Below the pieces are notes generated by a model. The model ran no database searches and had not been told where the DNA came from. It saw nothing but the letters and a program-made list of their open reading frames with translations. Positions 1 through 6,383 of a stretch of DNA of 20,378 nucleotides are shown here, one piece after another. Location: assembly GCA_900546255.1 (NCBI GenBank), contig URCB01000034.1, positions 1 through 20,378 on the forward strand, given 5' to 3'. Numbering within the stretch: position 1 is the first letter of the stretch; the number at the start of each line of letters is the position of its first letter. The stretch is from an uncultured Eubacteriales bacterium. Its GTDB lineage: Bacteria > Bacillota > Clostridia > Oscillospirales > Oscillospiraceae. A program made the translations under genes and the position numbers.

Positions 1-594
1 CCCAACGGCCAGGTGACGGTGACCGTCACCTTTGAACAGGCCCCGCTGCCCTTCCACGACGTGACGGAAGGGGACTGGTTCTATGACGCCGTCCGCTGCG
101 CCTATGAAAATAGCCTCATGGACGGGGTGGGGGACAACTTGTTTGCCCCCAACAGCCAGACCACAAGGGCCCAGCTGGTGACCATCCTGTACCGCCTGGC
201 AGGGGAGCCGGAACCTGGCGGGGACAGTGGGTTCTCGGATGTGGCGGCAGGCACCTGGTACACCGACGCGGTGGCCTGGGCCGCGGAAAACGGCATCGTC
301 AACGGCACCACCGACACCACCTTCGCCCCCGGTGAGGACATCACCCGGGAGCAGCTGGTGACCGTTCTCTACCGCTACGCCGAGAGCAAGGGCTACGATG
401 TTAACGTCTCCGCCGACCTCTCCGGCTATCCCGACGCTGGCCAGGTCCAGGACTATGCCCAGCCCGCCATGGCTTGGGCGGTGGCCGAGGGCATCGTGGA
501 AGGCGTGGACGGGAACCTGAATCCCACAGGTGATGCCACCCGGGCCCAGATTGCCACCATTTTGATGCGCTTCTGCGAGGGTGTGGCGAAGTAA
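1..594 (+). CDS. SLH-domain surface protein, C-terminal part (5' end outside window)
   Basis: The frame is open from base 1, so the gene begins upstream. The GTG at 13 is only an internal valine. The 197 visible residues hold three S-layer-homology repeats, at about residues 19-68, 76-125 and 138-194. Each has the usual pattern of an aromatic W/Y-x-x-A segment, a G-(I/L)-(V/M)-x-G turn and a T-R-x-Q-(L/I)-x-T-(I/V)-L-x-R helix. SLH triplets bind pyruvylated secondary cell-wall polymers and hold exported proteins on the Gram-positive surface. Here they form the extreme C-terminus, which is a common position for an anchor on a larger exported protein. The residues just before them (V-T-V-T-V-T-F) look like the last beta strand of an upstream Ig-like or other beta-rich domain. 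The product's main function lies outside the window and cannot be told. The family call is secure. Confidence 0.93.
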   Translation, partial: PNGQVTVTVTFEQAPLPFHDVTEGDWFYDAVRCAYENSLMDGVGDNLFAPNSQTTRAQLVTILYRLAGEPEPGGDSGFSDVAAGTWYTDAVAWAAENGIVNGTTDTTFAPGEDITREQLVTVLYRYAESKGYDVNVSADLSGYPDAGQVQDYAQPAMAWAVAEGIVEGVDGNLNPTGDATRAQIATILMRFCEGVAK

Positions 595-631
595 CGCAGT
601 GACATACAACGGTAAGACCCATGTTTTGAAG

Positions 632-667
632 AACAGCCCGAGCACCTGCATAGGTGCTCGGGCTGTT
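632..667. terminator. Perfect 16-bp hairpin after the SLH gene
   Basis: The arms at 632-647 and 652-667 are exact reverse complements around a 4-nt GCAT loop. The hairpin lies 38 bases past the SLH stop codon, the usual place for a factor-independent terminator. There is no proper U-tract on either side: plus-strand readout continues GCATGAAAAAG and minus-strand readout continues CTTCAAAACATG. It may therefore terminate weakly, protect 3' ends, or be the end of the element described at 668-1013. Confidence 0.6.
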
Positions 668-1013
668 GCATGAAAAAGAGCGCTGCTATGGGCAGAGACC
701 GTCCGCCCGATCCCCGGAAGCTCGATGCCGCCCATGGCGTCCACCCCAGCCCGGAATCCCCTTTTGCACCTGATTTTGGGCATAGAAAAACGGACACCAG
801 CAGAAACGCGAATGCCCGTCAATCCATCGGCCCACAAGAGCCGCTATATTCTCTTGTCGTGCCCTGTGTTTTGCCTTTAATTTTTCCCTCACGAACGTCT
901 GTGAGGCCATACAAATGCGGTAACGTTCGAGAACAGTCCATAGCGCCTTCCCATGGATAAATTGGCGTATTTTCAAGGGGTTCCGGGGGTTTCATAACAC
1001 CCGAAACGCCTTT
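668..1013. other. Gene-poor lower-GC stretch; possible dispersed repeat or structured RNA
   Basis: These 346 bases lie between the SLH hairpin and the stop codon of the SWIM gene and are visibly more AT-rich than the coding regions around them. Overlapping frames on both strands are open over much of it (670-960 plus, 976-686 minus), but none has a convincing ribosome site or a recognisable protein family. Short inverted repeats occur, for example CCTCAC at 887-892 against GTGAGG at 901-906. From memory, the 96-residue minus-strand reading resembles hypothetical proteins annotated repeatedly in clostridial genomes. That would fit a dispersed non-coding repeat rather than a gene, but it is unverified. 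I call no gene here. Confidence 0.4.
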
Positions 1014-2660
1014 TCAATATCCCGCCTTCCCCAGCTCATCCAGCATACTGCGCCGCCGGGGATAGGCTGTCCGCCACCGCCGAGCCAGCGCCGCATCCTT
1101 GCCGCCTGGGTATGTCCGGAGCTTTTTTAAATAGGAGATCGCGGCGGCATACTGTTTCCGGTCGCTGGCCAGACGCATTCGTGTATCCAGGCACTGTATG
1201 TAGGCGTCCCGCATCCGCTCCGGAAACTGGGGCCGGAGCACGTCCTCCCAGCGATCCAGAGTCTGGAGACTCTCCAGAGCGGCCACCCGGTCCATCAGCC
1301 GCGCATAAAGCCCCTCTTGCGCCAGAAACGCTTCCCGCAGATCGCCATGCAGCGTTTTCCCGGCGAGCAGCCGCTCTCTCAGTTCCGGCCACCGACTCGT
1401 GGAAGTCTGTTCCTTGAGCTTTTTGACATAGGCCAGATCGTGCTGGCCGCACTGGAACACCTGAAATTGGAGCTCATCCAGCAGCTTTTCCGTCTGCCCG
1501 GTCTCCTCATACAGACCGATCAGTTCCTGGCTGTAACCGGAGACCAGGCCGGGCCATTTCCGGTCCAGTTCCTTGCTCTCCCGGAGCAGAGACGCCGCCT
1601 CGCTGTACTGCTTTCCCTCCAATAACCGGGAAATCACCCGGCGGCGGACGTTGGGGAGATCCCTGTGCTCCCGCTCCACCTGCTGAAGCTCCTCCCGGGG
1701 GAGCCCCAGCTCCTCCATGCGTTCCAGTTTCTGGATGACGAGCTGAGGCAGCCGGCTGTATCCACGATCCGGTCTGGCCTGCTCCTCCCGGATCATTCGG
1801 TCTAGCTGGGCGATGTTAGACCGCAGAAACTCCGGGTCGTGAAACAATTCCTGCTGGGCTTCCCACGAAAGCTCCTGACACAGGTCGTCTGAGGTCCGGC
1901 AGACCTCCTGAAACCACTGGTACATCCTGCGTCGAAGATCCGGCGCGGCCGCTTCGATCTGGGCACGCCACAGGCCGAGGCAGGTCTCGGCTAGCATCGT
2001 CAGCCCTCCGTCTGAATCGTCCATGTCACACTGGGCCGCTGCCTGGAAGCCATAGCCGGTGAGAGAGAACGCCTCCCACACATACCCGGCCGCCAGAAGC
2101 TGACCGGTGGTGTCAGAGAGAAGATCGTCCAGCTCACACATCGTATCCCAGGCCCGGTCGTACTCGATATACCCATGCCCCTCGGCGGCCCGGCGCAGCA
2201 GTCGGGCGATCTGTCTTTTCCAGCGCTGGACCTGCTGTTTGGAGGGGGGTTCCGTGGCCGACCGGATCTGCTCGGCCACTGCGGTGTCCCGTTCCGCCAG
2301 CCGAAGCAGCAGGGCCTGTGCCTGCTCCGGATCCATACCCTCGATCAGCGCCCGGATAGATCTCTGCCCCTCCCGGGGGCCGGGCGCCTCCTCCCGATCG
2401 GCATCGTCCAGCCCGTAAAAGACCGCCGCCATATGTTTGCAGGGAGTCCCTTCCGAAGCATAGGGGCAGTCGCAGGACCAGTCGGTGATCTCATCCCCCT
2501 TCAGGCCGATCTCTACCCGGTACCGTTCCCTGCCCAGTACGACAGCGTTGACAACATCGCCCTCCCGCTGGAGCATCTTCACCGCCCCCTCCCGGTAATA
2601 GGCCAGCCCCCGCTGCAAAATGCGGGGGGCAAACAGTTCCTTCCAATCCTTGCGATCCAT
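1014..2660 (-). CDS. SWIM zinc-finger domain protein
   Basis: This encodes 548 residues with an N-terminal SWIM zinc finger. Ligands are C63 and C65, then C74 and H76 (C-x-C-x8-C-x-H). SWIM domains bind zinc and are thought to contact DNA or protein. In Firmicutes, long SWIM proteins often lie beside a SWI2/SNF2 helicase, but none is visible here. The remainder is predicted helical and charged. Residues about 330-500 read like degenerate TPR-type helical hairpins rich in L, E and R. I chose the ATG at 2660 because AAGGGGGGAGG lies just upstream and the family-like sequence begins there. The frame stays open to 2834, but those 58 residues are low-complexity G/R and overlap a gene remnant. The probable promoter is the one left from that remnant (2895-2923). 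The domain call is firm and the biological role is unknown. Confidence 0.85.
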   Translation of the reverse strand: MDRKDWKELFAPRILQRGLAYYREGAVKMLQREGDVVNAVVLGRERYRVEIGLKGDEITDWSCDCPYASEGTPCKHMAAVFYGLDDADREEAPGPREGQRSIRALIEGMDPEQAQALLLRLAERDTAVAEQIRSATEPPSKQQVQRWKRQIARLLRRAAEGHGYIEYDRAWDTMCELDDLLSDTTGQLLAAGYVWEAFSLTGYGFQAAAQCDMDDSDGGLTMLAETCLGLWRAQIEAAAPDLRRRMYQWFQEVCRTSDDLCQELSWEAQQELFHDPEFLRSNIAQLDRMIREEQARPDRGYSRLPQLVIQKLERMEELGLPREELQQVEREHRDLPNVRRRVISRLLEGKQYSEAASLLRESKELDRKWPGLVSGYSQELIGLYEETGQTEKLLDELQFQVFQCGQHDLAYVKKLKEQTSTSRWPELRERLLAGKTLHGDLREAFLAQEGLYARLMDRVAALESLQTLDRWEDVLRPQFPERMRDAYIQCLDTRMRLASDRKQYAAAISYLKKLRTYPGGKDAALARRWRTAYPRRRSMLDELGKAGY

Positions 2661-2770
2661 GGGCCTCCCCCCTTGTCTCCCTCTGTATCTTCCGCCCCCT
2701 CCGCCAGTGCCGCCGCGTTCTCCACTGCGACGGTCACCAGATGCGGAAGGGTTCGGACGTTCTGTGCTGT

Positions 2771-2871
2771 CACCACAGAGAAGTACCACTCCGCCTGCTC
2801 GGGTCCCATGCGGTGCGGATCTTCTGATCTTCAAAGCGCTGGGTCTGATTGTTTGATGTTTTCCCGTTCAT
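2771..2871 (-). pseudogene. Frameshifted 5' remnant of a BRO-N / antirepressor-like gene
   Basis: From the ATG at 2871 the first frame reads a 23-residue N-terminus ending RFEDQKIRTAWD, then runs into a stop at W-TGA. The overlapping frame continues without a gap as PEQAEWYFSVV. Spliced together, IRTAWD + PEQAEWYFSVV matches what I remember as the conserved start of BRO-N-domain proteins (prophage antirepressor/DNA-binding type), which read roughly I-R-x-x-W-D-E-E-x-x-x-W-Y-F-S-V-V-D-V. One net frameshift near 2805-2810 explains the break. After S-V-V the reading no longer resembles the family, so most of the gene is deleted and the SWIM ribosome site follows within about 110 bases. Family assignment is from memory of the consensus. 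Decay is seen directly as the frame change. Confidence 0.55.
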
Positions 2872-2894
2872 CCTATTCCCGGTTGAGCGGCTTC

Positions 2895-2923
2895 ATTTTA
2901 TCACACTTCGCCTCATAAAGCGA
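2895..2923 (-). promoter_or_regulatory. Extended -10 promoter upstream of the BRO-N remnant and SWIM gene
   Basis: On the minus strand, TGA-TAAAAT (2903-2895) is an extended -10 box with five of six consensus bases. TCGCTT (2923-2918) is a weak -35 at 17 bp. A 6-bp stem (2909-2914 with 2922-2927) overlaps the spacer. The predicted start near 2888 leaves only about 17 bases before the remnant's ATG at 2871 and about 230 before the SWIM start. SWIM expression may therefore depend on a promoter inherited from the deleted gene. Confidence 0.45.
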
Positions 2924-2992
2924 GGCGGAAATGCGCAGCGCTGTCTGGCATTTCTGGATTGCCTCAAAGAGCACCGGGGTTCCTGCCGGCAG

Positions 2993-3022
2993 GCTGCTTG
3001 CCCTGCCATGAGGGCAAGCAGC
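2993..3022. terminator. Perfect 12-bp hairpin after the OmpA-lipoprotein operon
   Basis: GCTGCTTGCCCT (2993-3004) pairs exactly with 3011-3022 around a 6-nt loop, 28 bases beyond the stop of the minus-strand lipoprotein gene. A second palindrome, CCTGCCGGCAGG, abuts it at 2982-2993. There is no U-tract on the minus strand. The hairpin probably marks the end of the four-gene operon. The rest of 2928-3050 shows nothing else I can support. Confidence 0.55.
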
Positions 3023-3050
3023 GCCATGCTCCCCTTGCACGGGTTCCAGT

Positions 3051-4295
3051 CTATCCCACCAGCCCCTTTGCTTCCTGCCCGGCGGCGTCTAGGAGAACGA
3101 CCTTTCGGTTGAGCTGGGCGTTGGCCTCCACCTGCCGCCCGTCGGGCCCCAGGTCGTCGATGTGCCAGGGGTCCCGGTCGAACCCCAGCCCCAGGGTGGC
3201 CAGCTGAGCGGGGGAGACGCCCAGCTCGATCAGGGTGGCCTGGACCGTCTCTGCCCGGGCCTGGCTGAGGGCCTGGCAGGCGGCCTCCTGGCCGGGGAGG
3301 CTGGCGGTGGTGCCCACAATGAGAACTTGCTGTTGGGGATTGGCCCGGAGGGCTTCCGCCACCGGGGCCAAGGTCTCCTGGGCGGCGGCCTCGTCCAGGT
3401 AGGTGGCCTCGTCTCCCACGAACCGGAGGGGGGAGGTGTCATCCAACACCAGCCCGCCCTCCTGGGCCAGGAAGGACAGGGGCTCGTCCTGAAGCACAGG
3501 CACAGGGGTCACGGCGGGGGCGCCGGCGGGGGCCTGGCCGGTGGAGTACTCCCCGGGGAAGGTCACGCTGGCCGCCCCGCACCGGGTGAGGTAGGCCTGC
3601 CAGATGGCCTGGAGGTTCTCCTTGGCGGAGAGGGTGAGGGGGGCTTGCTCCCCCGCCACGTCCCCCAGCCCGGTGAGAACCACGTGGACCCCGGACAGGT
3701 CCACCAGGTTGCCTTGGGCTTCCAAGGCGTCTGCCACGGCTTCCGGGTCGGCCCGGAGGAGGTTCTGGGTGAAGTCCATGGGCCCGGCGGTGGACAGGCC
3801 GTTGAAGGCGGCGTAGAGCACCCGGTTGCCTGCCTGGCCCTGGAGGCCCCGGGCAGCCAGATCTAAGGCGGCCACGAAGTCCACCTCCGCCGTCTTGGGC
3901 ACGGCGTTCTCCGTGAGGAAGGCGGCGGCCTGGGCGGCCTGGGCCTGGACGATCTGGTCCTGCTTGTTCCCGGTGAGGGAGGCGTCCGGGGCGGCCACCG
4001 CCTCGCTGTAGAGGAGGTAGGGGGCCCCGTCGGCCTCCACCAGGGTCAGATGGCCGCCCTGGCGGCACAGGGTGGTCAGGAGGGAGGAGAGGACCTCCCC
4101 GGTGTAGTCATGGGTGGGGCTGTTGGCGGCCTCCCCAGCCACCACCGCCAGGTGGACGGGCTGGTCGGGGGCGAGGGACAGGGTGCCTTCTGCAGCCTGG
4201 GGCAGGGCAGAGGCCGTCTCCCCGCCGCTGCAGCCGGCCAGTGTGAGGAGAAGGGACAGCGCAAGGGACAGGACGATTCCAAGGGGGCGTTTCAT
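3051..4295 (-). CDS. Lipoprotein with vWA-like region and C-terminal OmpA domain
   Basis: This encodes 414 residues. It starts with a lipoprotein signal (K-R, then a leucine-rich core) and a clear lipobox L19-A-G-C22, so it should be lipid-anchored outside the cell membrane. Residues about 45-245 look like an alpha/beta fold with strands H-L-A-V-V-A-G and V-H-V-V-L-T-G-L, resembling von Willebrand A-type proteins but without an obvious D-x-S-x-S metal site. Residues about 289-403 are an OmpA-family domain: R-F-V-G-D near its start, L-S-x-A-R347-A-x-x-V, G-L-G-F, W-H-I-D-D, then N396-R397-K-V-V. This domain binds peptidoglycan non-covalently. The ATG at 4295 follows AAAGGAG and overlaps the upstream stop by 4 bases (ATGA), implying translational coupling with the membrane-protein gene. 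It is last in the four-gene operon. An OmpA domain on a Gram-positive lipoprotein is notable. Confidence 0.82.
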   Translation of the reverse strand: MKRPLGIVLSLALSLLLTLAGCSGGETASALPQAAEGTLSLAPDQPVHLAVVAGEAANSPTHDYTGEVLSSLLTTLCRQGGHLTLVEADGAPYLLYSEAVAAPDASLTGNKQDQIVQAQAAQAAAFLTENAVPKTAEVDFVAALDLAARGLQGQAGNRVLYAAFNGLSTAGPMDFTQNLLRADPEAVADALEAQGNLVDLSGVHVVLTGLGDVAGEQAPLTLSAKENLQAIWQAYLTRCGAASVTFPGEYSTGQAPAGAPAVTPVPVLQDEPLSFLAQEGGLVLDDTSPLRFVGDEATYLDEAAAQETLAPVAEALRANPQQQVLIVGTTASLPGQEAACQALSQARAETVQATLIELGVSPAQLATLGLGFDRDPWHIDDLGPDGRQVEANAQLNRKVVLLDAAGQEAKGLVG

Positions 4296-5182
4296 GGGAC
4301 ATTCTCCTTTCGTGGTTCCGTGGTGTGGGGGTAGGGGATGATCTCCCAGTGGGAGCCGGCGGGCTGGGCAGCTTGGGAGGCCGCCAGGCGGGACAGCTGC
4401 CGGGGGTCCGCTGCCAGCCGCTGGGCCAGGATGTGCCGGGCCAGCTCTTTCCACTCGGTTTCCAGGTGGTCCACATAGGACCGGGCTTGGCGGTGGCATT
4501 GGGTCAGCAGCTGGAGTTCCCGGGCGGGGTCATAGGCCTGGATCTCCGCTGCCGCAGCCTGGAGCTGGGCCACCGTCTCCTCCTGGCGGAGCAGTTCCAG
4601 TTCCAGGGCCTCCCGCTTCCGGCGGAGGGGGTTCTCGCAGAGGTAGCTCATCAGGAAGCTCACGGCCGAGGTGGCGAAGGGGACCAGGGCCAGTACCAGG
4701 GCCAAGGCAGCCCGGGTGCCGTCGTCGCCGGTTCCCACGGTGACGGTGGCCCCCATGCCGGCCAGCCCCTGGACGCTGGTGCTCAGGGAAGTGTCCCGGG
4801 AGACGAACCGGAAGAGGAGCAGGCCCAGCAGGAAGACCAGATCTACCCCTACCGTCCCCGCCAGGAGCTTCCGGGCCCGGCGGTCCCCTAACGTGACGGC
4901 CTCGTGGTACAGCCGCCCGGCCACCGAGGCCAGGAAGTTCTCGATGACGCAGGCCCCGGCGGTGGTGAGGGTGATGACCCATCGGCTGGCCACCATGGAG
5001 TTGTCAAAGAGGGAGGAGAGGGCGCCGTAGTCTACGGCGGCGAAGAAGAGGATCAGCAGGATCTCCACCGGCCCCCACATGTACCAGGTGCGGCTGGCCT
5101 TCTGGATCCGCTGCCGCCCCCGGGTGAGGTCCTCCCCCAGGGCCAGTTTGTCGGTGATGCCGTTTGCGCGGGTGCGTTTCAT
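4292..5182 (-). CDS. Four-helix membrane protein with C-terminal coiled coil, unknown family
   Basis: This encodes 296 residues. A basic cytoplasmic N-terminus is followed by four predicted transmembrane helices at about 36-58, 67-90, 105-127 and 158-182. The first three carry an acidic residue within the membrane stretch (D51, E81, D114), which is unusual and suggests ion or proton passage or helix packing. After helix 4 comes R-R-K-R, then a heptad-like, E/Q/L-rich region (about 188-255) that should form a coiled coil in the cytoplasm. The topology, together with a peptidoglycan-binding partner encoded next, recalls stator pairs such as MotA/MotB or ZorA/ZorB. I see no MotA signature, and here the OmpA domain is on a lipoprotein rather than a transmembrane protein. 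A GGAGG site precedes the ATG at 5182, and the gene ends in a 4-base ATGA overlap with the next. I do not recognise the family. Confidence 0.8.
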   Translation of the reverse strand: MKRTRANGITDKLALGEDLTRGRQRIQKASRTWYMWGPVEILLILFFAAVDYGALSSLFDNSMVASRWVITLTTAGACVIENFLASVAGRLYHEAVTLGDRRARKLLAGTVGVDLVFLLGLLLFRFVSRDTSLSTSVQGLAGMGATVTVGTGDDGTRAALALVLALVPFATSAVSFLMSYLCENPLRRKREALELELLRQEETVAQLQAAAAEIQAYDPARELQLLTQCHRQARSYVDHLETEWKELARHILAQRLAADPRQLSRLAASQAAQPAGSHWEIIPYPHTTEPRKENVP

Positions 5183-5200
5183 GGGAAATGCCTCCTTCCG

Positions 5201-5623
5201 TTACAGTGGGCTGCCGTCCAGCTGGCGCAGCCGTGCCAACTCCTCCTGGCAGCGGGCCAGTTCCTGCTGGGCCTGGGCCAGGGCGGTCTGTGCCCGGAGG
5301 ACCCGGGCGGCCTGGCCCCGGGCCCGCTCCTGAATGGTGAAGGTCTTGTTGGCCAGCTGAAGGTCCAGGCTCCGGCGGAGTTGGTCGGCCCGAGCGGTGA
5401 GGAAGGCGTCCAGATAGTCCCCGTTGTATTCGTCGGGGTTGACCTGCTGGGCGTATTTCCTGGCCCGGCCCTCCACTTCCTTCTCAAAGGAGAAGGCCCA
5501 CAGGGGCAGGCCAAAGCCGGAGACGGTTAAGTAGGCGTCGGGATCATAGTGGGCTGCCTCCTGGGTGGCCGTCAGGGCGGCGTCGATGGGCTGGCCCTTT
5601 CGCTTCCTTCCGAACATGTTCAC
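5201..5623 (-). CDS. Small cytoplasmic coiled-coil protein in the OmpA operon
   Basis: This encodes about 140 residues with no signal peptide or membrane segment. The start is basic (F-G-R-K-R-K-G). The middle contains G-F-G-L-P-L-W-A-F-S-F-E-K-E-V-E-G. The last 50 residues are an A/Q/E/L-rich coiled coil. Two starts are possible. GTG at 5623 makes a 4-base GTGA overlap with the upstream stop but leaves only 4 bases after AAAGGAG. ATG at 5617 has 10 bases. I list the longer form, and the difference is two residues. The downstream gap to the membrane-protein gene is 18 bases and carries its ribosome site. Short coiled-coil partners in such operons are often adaptors for the membrane protein, but nothing here proves it. 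I do not recognise the family. Confidence 0.72.
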   Translation of the reverse strand: MNMFGRKRKGQPIDAALTATQEAAHYDPDAYLTVSGFGLPLWAFSFEKEVEGRARKYAQQVNPDEYNGDYLDAFLTARADQLRRSLDLQLANKTFTIQERARGQAARVLRAQTALAQAQQELARCQEELARLRQLDGSPL

Positions 5624-6204
5624 AGCACTCCTTTCTCAGTGTCCTCTCGCCGGTGGAGGGGGAGCCACTGCTGGGGCAGGGGCCCTTCCACCAGGGAGAC
5701 GGGGCGGCGGAGCCGGCGGCTGGCGCCGGCGCGGTAGGCGGCTTTCCTGGCCTGGGCGATGCCCCGGGCCCGGACGGCCCGTTCGGCCAAGATGGTCTCG
5801 GCCTGGGTGAGCAGTTCGGTCAGCTGGGCCCGCTGGACGGCCAGGGTTCCCAGTTGACTCTGCCGGGCGGCGGCCTCCCGATGGCTTCGGGCGGCCTCGG
5901 CCAGGCTGTCCGGGGCGGGGGACTGGGGAGCGGCCTGGAGCCGCTGGATCTCCCCCTCCACCCGGGCCAGCTCCTCCCGCAGCGGGGAGAAGAGGTGCTC
6001 AAACCGGATGGCCTCCCCGGCGCAGAAAGTCAGGTAGTGGCCGTCTACGGCGGCGGGGTAGGGGGGCGGCGTTGGGGCCTCCCGGCCCAGGGCCTGTCCC
6101 CCCAGGAAACCGGCCATCCAGGCCAAGGGGCGGGGCAGCCCGCCCAGGCGGACCTTCTTCCGGCCGAACCGGGCCAGGGCGCGTGGCGAAAAACGATGGT
6201 TCAT
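5620..6204 (-). CDS. Basic coiled-coil protein, first gene of the four-gene envelope operon
   Basis: This encodes 194 residues beginning with a very basic stretch (R-K-K-V-R) and a short hydrophobic patch, L-A-W-M-A-G-F-L-G-G at about 27-36, too weak to call a membrane helix. Residues about 70-145 are heptad-like and rich in E, A, Q and L. The tail is again basic with several R-R-L-R-R clusters. The ATG at 6204 follows AAGGAGG at a good distance. The stop overlaps the next gene's GTG by 4 bases. It is preceded by the direct-repeat promoter region at 6238-6293 and by a terminator that separates it from the Nudix-domain gene. The alternation of basic and coiled-coil segments suggests a structural or nucleic-acid-contacting role, but no family is recognisable and I assign no function. 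Confidence 0.72.
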   Translation of the reverse strand: MNHRFSPRALARFGRKKVRLGGLPRPLAWMAGFLGGQALGREAPTPPPYPAAVDGHYLTFCAGEAIRFEHLFSPLREELARVEGEIQRLQAAPQSPAPDSLAEAARSHREAAARQSQLGTLAVQRAQLTELLTQAETILAERAVRARGIAQARKAAYRAGASRRLRRPVSLVEGPLPQQWLPLHRREDTEKGVL

Positions 6205-6237
6205 GGGGTTCCCTCCTTCTTTGGTTTGGTTGGCTTT

Positions 6238-6293
6238 ATCATAAACGGGAACCGAGGCAAACCCCAGTTCAATGTTCTCTCACAGTTCTCTCA
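6238..6293 (-). promoter_or_regulatory. Operon promoter with 11-bp-period direct repeats
   Basis: On the minus strand, TGAGAGAAC occurs twice (6293-6285 and 6282-6274) with exactly 11 bases between starts. A third, weaker unit, TGAAC, begins one more period on at 6271. A TATGAT -10 box lies at 6243-6238 with no good -35 at 17 bp (TGGGGT). Direct repeats of about one helical turn placed upstream of a poor -35 are the classic layout of an OmpR/PhoB-family activator site. The repeats are seen directly; the regulator type is inference. Confidence 0.5.
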
Positions 6294-6307
6294 TCGCCCA
6301 AAAGAGC

Positions 6308-6348
6308 AACCGCCCCCTTCCCCGGGAACCCTGGGGAAGGGGGCGGTT
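6308..6348. terminator. Perfect 16-bp hairpin terminator after the Nudix-domain gene
   Basis: The arms at 6308-6323 and 6333-6348 pair exactly around a 9-nt loop. The gene it serves ends at 6384 on the minus strand, where readout past the hairpin is GCTCTTTTGGG, a short U-run. The hairpin isolates the Nudix gene from the four-gene operon that starts at 6204. Confidence 0.75.
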
Positions 6349-6383
6349 GGATGGCAGGAAGCGGTGGGGGGCAGGAGGGGGAA

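Noticed and set aside
3051..5182. Zorya (ZorAB) defence system
   Set aside because: Topology is suggestive, but no ZorC, ZorD or ZorE-type nuclease or helicase gene is present, no MotA signature is visible, and the OmpA protein is a lipoprotein rather than a membrane-spanning ZorB.
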